Program-made: the position numbers and the translations under genes
Part shown: positions 31,018-35,941 of the stretch, piece after piece
Numbering within the stretch: position 1 is the stretch's first letter
Layout: each line of letters opens with the position of its first letter
The notes under the pieces: model-generated
Seen by the model: the letters and a program-made list of their open reading frames with translations, nothing else
The model's database searches: none
Told to the model about the DNA's origin: nothing
Source of the DNA: an uncultured Flavobacteriaceae bacterium
GTDB taxonomy: Bacteria > Bacteroidota > Bacteroidia > Flavobacteriales > Flavobacteriaceae
Assembly: GCA_937923515.1 (NCBI GenBank)
Contig: CALDUF010000113.1
Coordinates: 1 to 35,941, forward strand
Length of the DNA: 35,941 bases
Direction of reading: 5' to 3'

Positions 31018-33327
31018 TTATGCCTTTTGAACTGTAATGCGCACACTTTTTGATGCGGGCGTTTTGGCGGTATGCGCAAAACTATCTAACGGTACAAGCA
31101 CGTTGGTTTCTGGAAAATAGGTAGCGCAGCAGTTTTTAGGAATATCGTAACCAACGACCTTAAAAAATTTTGCCTCACGAATTACGCCGTTGTATTCGGA
31201 TTTTAGGTGTACTACATCTTCTGTTTTTAAACTACGTAGTTTCATGTCTTCACGGTTCATAAAAATTACGCGCCTTTCGTTAAAAACACCGCGATACCTG
31301 TCATTCAATCCATAAATGGTGGTGTTAAATTGGTCGTGACTTCTTACGGTCATCATAATTAGCTCATTGGCCTTTAAGGTCCAATTTGGTAATTTGTTTT
31401 TAGTGAAATTTGCTTTTCCTGTTTTTGTTTTAAAATCGCGAACTCGCGCTCCATTTGGCAAATAAAACCCCGATGGTTGTTTTAGTTTGGAATTGTAGTT
31501 TTCGAAACCTGAAACCACTTCGGCAATATCGTCGCGCACCAAGTTATAATCATCTTTATAAGCCAACCAATTAATTTTAGAACGCGCCTTTAGTGTGGCA
31601 TGGGCAATACCGCAAACCACAGCTACCTCGCTCATTAACTCGTTTGAACAGGGCTCTAATATACCTTTGGTAGACGATACAATACCCATAGAGTTTTCTA
31701 CACTTTGGGTTTGTACTCCTGTTTTTTGATAATCTTTTTCTGCGCGCCCCAAGCAAGGTAAAATTAATGCTTCTTTACCTGTTGCTAAATGCGACCGATT
31801 GAGCTTTGTACTTACGTGAACGGTTAAATTACATTGCGCCATAGCCTTGGCAGCGTAACCCGTATCTGGCACCGCAGAAATAAAATTACCGCCCAAACCA
31901 AAAAACACCTTGGCGTTTTGCTCGTACATGGCTTTGATGGATTCTATAACACTATAACCGTGTTTTGCGGTTGGCTTAAAGCCGTATTTTGCTTCTATTT
32001 TATCTAAAAATGCTTGTGGTGCCGCTTCCCAAATTCCAACAGTTCTATCGCCTTGTACGTTGGAATGCCCACGAACAGGACACGTACCAGCACCTTCTTT
32101 ACCAATACTGCCTTTTAACAATAACAGATTTACGAGTTCTCGAATATTATCTACAGCATTTTCGTGCTGCGTTAAGCCCATTGCCCAACAAATGATAATT
32201 TTATTGCTATTTAAAACCAATTGAAAAACATCATCAAATACCGCTTTAGATACGCCCGAAGCTTTTAAACACTCCTCAAAATTATAGGTTTTTAAATCTG
32301 AAATAAATGCATCAAGTCCGTTTGTGTATGTATCGATAAAATCTTTATCAAACACATTACCCGTTGCCTCTTCTTGAGCTAATAACTTTAATAATAAGGC
32401 TTTAAAAAAAGCGACATCGCCATTGATGGTAATAGGCACAAACACATCTGATAGTTTTGTGCCACCCGTTAGCATTTTTATGGGGTTTTGCGGATCTGTA
32501 AACTTCATTAATCCTGCTTCTGGCAACGGATTAATAGCTACAATTTTACCACCATTTTTTTTGGTTTTTTCTAAAGCAGACAACATTCTAGGATGATTTG
32601 TAGCAGGATTTTGCCCCACAACCATCACCAATTCTGCTTTGTACAGATCATCTAAAGTTACTGAGCCTTTGCCTATACCTAAAGTTTCAGATAGTGCACT
32701 ACCGCTCGCTTCATGGCACATATTAGAACAATCGGGTAAGTTTGATGTACCGTATTCTCTAACAAATAATTGGTATAAAAAAGCGGCTTCGTTTGTGGTG
32801 CGCCCAGAGGTGTAAAATACTGCTTCGTCTGGACTTTCCAAAGCATTTAAGTGGTGCCCTACCTTTTTAAAAGCGGCATCCCAAGAAATGGGTTGGTAGT
32901 GTGTAGCGCCTTTGGGCAAAAACATAGGTTCTGCTAAACGCCCTGATTTGCCAATTTCAAAATCAGATAATGCTGCCAGTTCATCAACAGTATGCGTTGC
33001 AAAAAACGCTCTATTAATGAGTTTATTTTGCATTTCTTCTGCCATGGCTTTTAACCCATTTTCGCAATACTCACCTAAAGACGAACGCTCATCATCAGGA
33101 TCTGGCCATGCGCAACCTGGGCAATCAAAACCACCTTTTTGGTTCATTTTTAAAGATACTTTAATAGCATCTTTGGTATTCATGTATTTGTTTGCATGAC
33201 TTAAAGCTGCCTTTACACCTCCAAAACCTGCACTATTTGTTGCTGGTGCTTTTAGCGTAAGCTTTTCAAATGTTTCGGGAGTTAAGGCTTTGTCTTTTGG
33301 TAGTTTACTCATGTTATTAAAATACAT
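31018..33327 (-). CDS. FdhF/YdeP-family molybdopterin oxidoreductase
   Basis: A cytoplasmic bis-MGD enzyme of the formate-dehydrogenase-alpha-like FdhF/YdeP family, 769 residues. Recognisable parts are FGGVKAALSHANKYMN, an iron-sulfur-type cysteine pattern in GFDCPGCAWPDPD with a third Cys in GEYCENGLKAM, SNMCHEASGSALSETLGIG where the Cys aligns with the Mo-ligand region of NasA, and the C-terminal dinucleotide-binding domain (MMTVRSHDQFNTTIYGLNDR, FNERRVIFMN). The physiological substrate of the family is not settled. An alternative start is the Met at 33312 (MSKLPKDKALTP), which fits the family better; I keep the longer form. It is upstream of nirB on the same strand but separated by 417 bp and repeat copy E. 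Confidence 0.85.
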   Translation of the reverse strand: MYFNNMSKLPKDKALTPETFEKLTLKAPATNSAGFGGVKAALSHANKYMNTKDAIKVSLKMNQKGGFDCPGCAWPDPDDERSSLGEYCENGLKAMAEEMQNKLINRAFFATHTVDELAALSDFEIGKSGRLAEPMFLPKGATHYQPISWDAAFKKVGHHLNALESPDEAVFYTSGRTTNEAAFLYQLFVREYGTSNLPDCSNMCHEASGSALSETLGIGKGSVTLDDLYKAELVMVVGQNPATNHPRMLSALEKTKKNGGKIVAINPLPEAGLMKFTDPQNPIKMLTGGTKLSDVFVPITINGDVAFFKALLLKLLAQEEATGNVFDKDFIDTYTNGLDAFISDLKTYNFEECLKASGVSKAVFDDVFQLVLNSNKIIICWAMGLTQHENAVDNIRELVNLLLLKGSIGKEGAGTCPVRGHSNVQGDRTVGIWEAAPQAFLDKIEAKYGFKPTAKHGYSVIESIKAMYEQNAKVFFGLGGNFISAVPDTGYAAKAMAQCNLTVHVSTKLNRSHLATGKEALILPCLGRAEKDYQKTGVQTQSVENSMGIVSSTKGILEPCSNELMSEVAVVCGIAHATLKARSKINWLAYKDDYNLVRDDIAEVVSGFENYNSKLKQPSGFYLPNGARVRDFKTKTGKANFTKNKLPNWTLKANELIMMTVRSHDQFNTTIYGLNDRYRGVFNERRVIFMNREDMKLRSLKTEDVVHLKSEYNGVIREAKFFKVVGYDIPKNCCATYFPETNVLVPLDSFAHTAKTPASKSVRITVQKA

Positions 33328-33375
33328 TTGTTGTTGTTACAACAAAAATTTTTGATGAAACTTACATCTATTTCA

Positions 33376-34245
33376 TTATTCTTCTATAGTTGTGCTTTCT
33401 ACATAAGTAGCTCTTACACCACCGTTAACTAAAGTGGCACGCATGCGCGCTTTTTGCCCTTTGGTAAACATTATTCTTGTATCGTCAAAAACGTTTTCCA
33501 TAAAATTCATAAACATATCTTTGGAATTACAAGAGCTACTATCTTGCTCTGGACGACCAAAATAAATGTCTTGACTATTAGGTGTATCATCAACACCATC
33601 ATCAAACTCACATCCACTAGTATCGTCTGTTAGACCTGGAAGATGAAACAGGTTGAAAAAATGACCAATTTCGTGAACCAACTGTTTGCCTTCATTACGA
33701 ATACCGATACCATTTCTAACACCAAAAGCACTCCGGTCTATATATACACCTTCTAAGAACAAATCTTCATCAGCTAAATCTTCTGGAAACGTAGAATCGC
33801 CATCTGCTCCATCTAGTACAGCTACCCAAATATTTAATATACTTCCAGTATCTGTAGCCTCTATACCAAGTGCTTCTCTGGCAATTTCTGCTGTGTCATC
33901 AAAACTATCTTTTGTTGTCTCTCTTTGCGCAATGCCCTCTAAAAAAAAGCGGATTTTTATATCTCCTGCTACTGTAGCCCTAAATTGCTCTGGAACATCA
34001 TCTAAATTTGTGGTTCTACCAGCGAAAACATCATTCAAAAATTGAATTTGATTTTCTATAACCTCCTCTTCTAATGGATTGTTTTTGTATACCACATTCA
34101 CAAAAACAGGCACGTTATAGATAACATCATCTAAGTTAATCGTTTCCTCCTCCTCTTCATCATCAGTAATATTGGTAGTATTTGTATCATTACAAGAAAA
34201 CAAGATTAGTAAACTTAAGCACAAAAATTTTAGCGTGTTTTTCAT
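33376..34245 (-). CDS. M43-type zinc metalloprotease lipoprotein
   Basis: A probable lipoprotein of 289 residues: signal MKNTLKFLCLSLLILFSC with the Cys as lipid site, followed by an acidic stretch (TDDEEEEET) that resembles the signal sending Bacteroidetes lipoproteins to the cell surface. The catalytic zinc motif is HEIGHFFNLFH (His191, Glu192, His195, His201), the metzincin pattern with Asn in place of the usual Gly, and MNFMENVFDDTRIMFTKGQ provides the Met-turn and end of the domain, as in the pappalysin (M43) family. Several cysteines (CEFDDG, SSCNS) can form disulfides. It has no evident link to nitrate metabolism and looks like a passenger. Confidence 0.85.
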   Translation of the reverse strand: MKNTLKFLCLSLLILFSCNDTNTTNITDDEEEEETINLDDVIYNVPVFVNVVYKNNPLEEEVIENQIQFLNDVFAGRTTNLDDVPEQFRATVAGDIKIRFFLEGIAQRETTKDSFDDTAEIAREALGIEATDTGSILNIWVAVLDGADGDSTFPEDLADEDLFLEGVYIDRSAFGVRNGIGIRNEGKQLVHEIGHFFNLFHLPGLTDDTSGCEFDDGVDDTPNSQDIYFGRPEQDSSSCNSKDMFMNFMENVFDDTRIMFTKGQKARMRATLVNGGVRATYVESTTIEE

Positions 34246-34419
34246 TTTATTTATTTCTTTTTCTAAAAATTAGATATTTTTTTTAGTGTAAAGTTAATGA
34301 CTTTAAAGTTATTGTAGTTTCATTTTATTTTGGCTTGCAGCAATTATTTTAATCTCTATAAATAAAGAAAACTTTGTACCATTAAAAGAAAGCTAAAAAA
34401 CCATATAATTACCATCTAA
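34246..34419. other. Intergenic gap upstream of the M43 protease gene
   Basis: AT-rich, no gene, promoter element or repeat recognised. Confidence 0.4.
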
Positions 34420-35028
34420 TTATTTGTGTAATCTAGCCAAAAGCGTGTTGTAATCGCCATTAGTATCTATATCTACATTATCAAAATTTGGAGTCAAAGT
34501 TTTTACAAAATTTGAATGGGATTTAATAATAGATTTTGCACCATCATCGCCTGTAATTTGTGATAAGGCTTTAAAGTATGTGTTATTAAAAAGTACAGGA
34601 ACACCTTTAACTTTTGAAGCATACTGCGTTGTAATAATATCAGGTTTTGTGGTTTGAAATTCATGAATCATACGGTTTAAGTAATGTGTTGTAACAAAGG
34701 GTTGGTCTGCCAAAACAATTAAAAGGCCGTCACTATTTTCGTTTGAATCTAAGCAATATTGCGCTGCACAAGCAATAGATTTTCCTAAACCTAATCGCCA
34801 ATGTTTATTAATGATTACACTAACTGATTCATCTTTAATTTCTGGAAAAATAGCATCCTGATTTGCACCTAAAACTACCATAGTTTCTTTCGCGGAAGTT
34901 GCATTACACACGTTAATACAATGCGAAATTAAAGTGGTATCACCCCACTTTAAAATTTGCTTGGGTTGCCCCATTCGTGAGGATGCGCCTGCAGCTAGAA
35001 TAGCGATTGCTATTTTTGATATTGACAT
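34420..35028 (-). CDS. MocA-type molybdenum cofactor nucleotidyltransferase
   Basis: A nucleotidyltransferase of 202 residues with the signature ILAAGASSRMGQPKQILKWG, the GLGKSIACAAQYC loop and LADQPFVTTHYLNRMI, typical of MocA, which adds CMP to Mo-molybdopterin to make MCD for xanthine-dehydrogenase-family enzymes. It differs from the MobA at 9259 (LAAG and PKQ instead of LAGG and DKG). I start at the ATG at 35028; a GTG one codon upstream is also possible. It follows the XdhC-like gene by 6 nt, a pairing usual for maturation of molybdenum hydroxylases. Confidence 0.85.
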   Translation of the reverse strand: MSISKIAIAILAAGASSRMGQPKQILKWGDTTLISHCINVCNATSAKETMVVLGANQDAIFPEIKDESVSVIINKHWRLGLGKSIACAAQYCLDSNENSDGLLIVLADQPFVTTHYLNRMIHEFQTTKPDIITTQYASKVKGVPVLFNNTYFKALSQITGDDGAKSIIKSHSNFVKTLTPNFDNVDIDTNGDYNTLLARLHK

Positions 35029-35034
35029 CACTAG

Positions 35035-35941
35035 TTAGTTTTTATGATGAATACGTCCTGTTTTTTGACTTAACGGCAGTCCGTTTCGGTTTCGCGTTAC
35101 AGTTAAAATCTCTGACATTATTGCTATTGCTATTTCTTGAGGTGTTTCTGAGCCAATATCTAAACCTGCTGGACCATGAATGATATTCAAAAAATTAACG
35201 GATAGTTCTGGGCAATATTCAATACATTGAGACAATAAATCTTCACGTCGTTTAGTTGGCCCTAAAAGCCCAATATAATTTGGAGTAGTGTGTTGTAATG
35301 CTACCAAATAGCGTAAATCGTAAGCAAAATTATGTGTCATTAAAACAATAGCTGTTTGATTGTCAATTTTAGATACGTCTAGATGTTCTGGTGTTGTTGC
35401 AATCAAATTTTGAGCACCTTCAAAATAATCTACGGTTTTAGCTTCTGAGAGACCTGCGACCATGGTAACTTCCCACCCTGTTAATGCCGCGTATTTACAC
35501 AATTGTACAGCATCATGTTCTGCACCAATAATTATTAATTTAAAACATGGCGGCATGTTTTGACGACATATTAAACCATCGCTGATCTCAGAATTTCGTT
35601 CTGAAATAGAAAAACTGTCGCCCCCAATATTTACTACAGAACCTATACCAGTAAAAACACCTGCTGCTTTTTTATAATAAGAAATAACCTCAAAAGACTT
35701 TCTGTCCTTCAAACAATTTAAAAAAGTAGTTTCAAAAGTTGTTTCAAATTTTAGTTCTTCTAACAGAATATACAAAACACCCTCGCAACCTAATCGGTAC
35801 CTACCATCGTAAGTCATCATTTTAGATTGCCCAGTCTTAAAAACGGATTGGGCTTGCAACACTATTTCTTTTTCAACACAGCCACCACTTACTGCGCCAA
35901 CCAGTACATTACCTTCTATAATAAGCATTCTAACGCCTGGT
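35035..35941 (-). CDS. XdhC-family protein (5' end outside window)
   Basis: The frame stays open to the window edge; upstream of the internal Met the codons read PGVR, and PGVRMLIIEGNVLVGAVSGG with CVEKEIV is the N-terminal XdhC motif, so the true start is outside. The C-terminal half has a Rossmann-type domain (LIIIGAEHDAVQLCKYAALT) and conserved LMTHNFAYDLRYL, YIGLLGPTKRRE and IHGPAGLDIGSETPQEIA. XdhC binds Moco and inserts or sulfurates it in xanthine-dehydrogenase-type enzymes. With the adjacent MocA gene it predicts a molybdenum hydroxylase encoded nearby, beyond the window. NasA does not need XdhC. Confidence 0.9.
   Translation of the reverse strand, partial: PGVRMLIIEGNVLVGAVSGGCVEKEIVLQAQSVFKTGQSKMMTYDGRYRLGCEGVLYILLEELKFETTFETTFLNCLKDRKSFEVISYYKKAAGVFTGIGSVVNIGGDSFSISERNSEISDGLICRQNMPPCFKLIIIGAEHDAVQLCKYAALTGWEVTMVAGLSEAKTVDYFEGAQNLIATTPEHLDVSKIDNQTAIVLMTHNFAYDLRYLVALQHTTPNYIGLLGPTKRREDLLSQCIEYCPELSVNFLNIIHGPAGLDIGSETPQEIAIAIMSEILTVTRNRNGLPLSQKTGRIHHKN

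Noticed and set aside
33686-34045. 119-residue open frame on the plus strand
   Set aside because: Antisense to the M43 protease gene; low-complexity Ser/Pro-rich translation without any recognisable pattern.
1-35941. CRISPR array, tRNA, rRNA, transposase or phage genes
   Set aside because: No regular repeat-spacer pattern, no cloverleaf or rRNA-like sequence and no transposase or integrase motif was recognised on either strand.

Overview
The window is AT-rich and most likely from a (probably marine) member of the Flavobacteriaceae, Bacteroidetes. This rests on TAnnTTTG-type promoter elements, lack of clear Shine-Dalgarno sites, a fused MoaC/MoaB protein, lipoproteins of Bacteroidetes type, DUF4202 and S23-like four-helix-bundle genes, and family resemblance of nearly every protein. 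It is an essentially complete nitrate-assimilation island joined to its own molybdenum-cofactor (Moco) factory.

Layout, left to right. (1) 1-5489, minus strand: end-cut outer-membrane porin, then a nitrate ABC transporter read nrtA-nrtB-nrtC-nrtD. (2) 6018-6758, minus: Crp/Fnr-family regulator with an N-terminal cysteine cluster. (3) 6991-14171, plus: Moco operon moeA, a ModE-like regulator, a TSUP permease, mobA, moaD, moeB-like with rhodanese, moaE, a stray four-helix-bundle gene, moaCB fusion, moaA. (4) 14176-20641, minus: HtrA-like protease, a nitrite/sulfite-reductase-half-domain protein with a rubredoxin tail, and a 1173-residue assimilatory nitrate reductase carrying its own NirB-like FAD/NAD and BFD modules. 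(5) 21049-27138: DUF748/AsmA-like protein, NarL-type response regulator, a seven-heme cytochrome c (plus strand), RidA-like protein, NarX-like histidine kinase, DUF4202 protein. (6) 27454-33327, minus: nirD, nirB and an FdhF/YdeP-type molybdo-oxidoreductase. (7) 33376-35941, minus: M43 metalloprotease lipoprotein, a MocA-type nucleotidyltransferase and an XdhC-like protein cut by the window end.

How it works together: nitrate probably crosses the outer membrane through the porin, is captured by NrtA and imported by NrtBCD, reduced to nitrite by NasA and to ammonium by NirBD. The plus-strand operon makes the bis-MGD cofactor needed by NasA and the FdhF/YdeP enzyme. MocA and XdhC point to a further molybdenum hydroxylase just outside the window.

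Main non-coding observations: a perfect dyad TAAGTA-N4-TACTTA lies in front of nrtA, the crp/fnr gene and nirB, with one-mismatch copies in front of nasA and the response regulator. In three of these the last TA of the dyad is also the TA of a TAnnTTTG promoter element, giving a composite that looks like the operator of a nitrate regulon. A dispersed intergenic element with GCGTTA/TAACGC ends occurs in five copies, three of them 11-20 nt downstream of a stop codon. The moeB-like gene takes its start codon from one dispersed hairpin repeat and its stop codon from another. No tRNA, rRNA, CRISPR array or transposase gene was seen.
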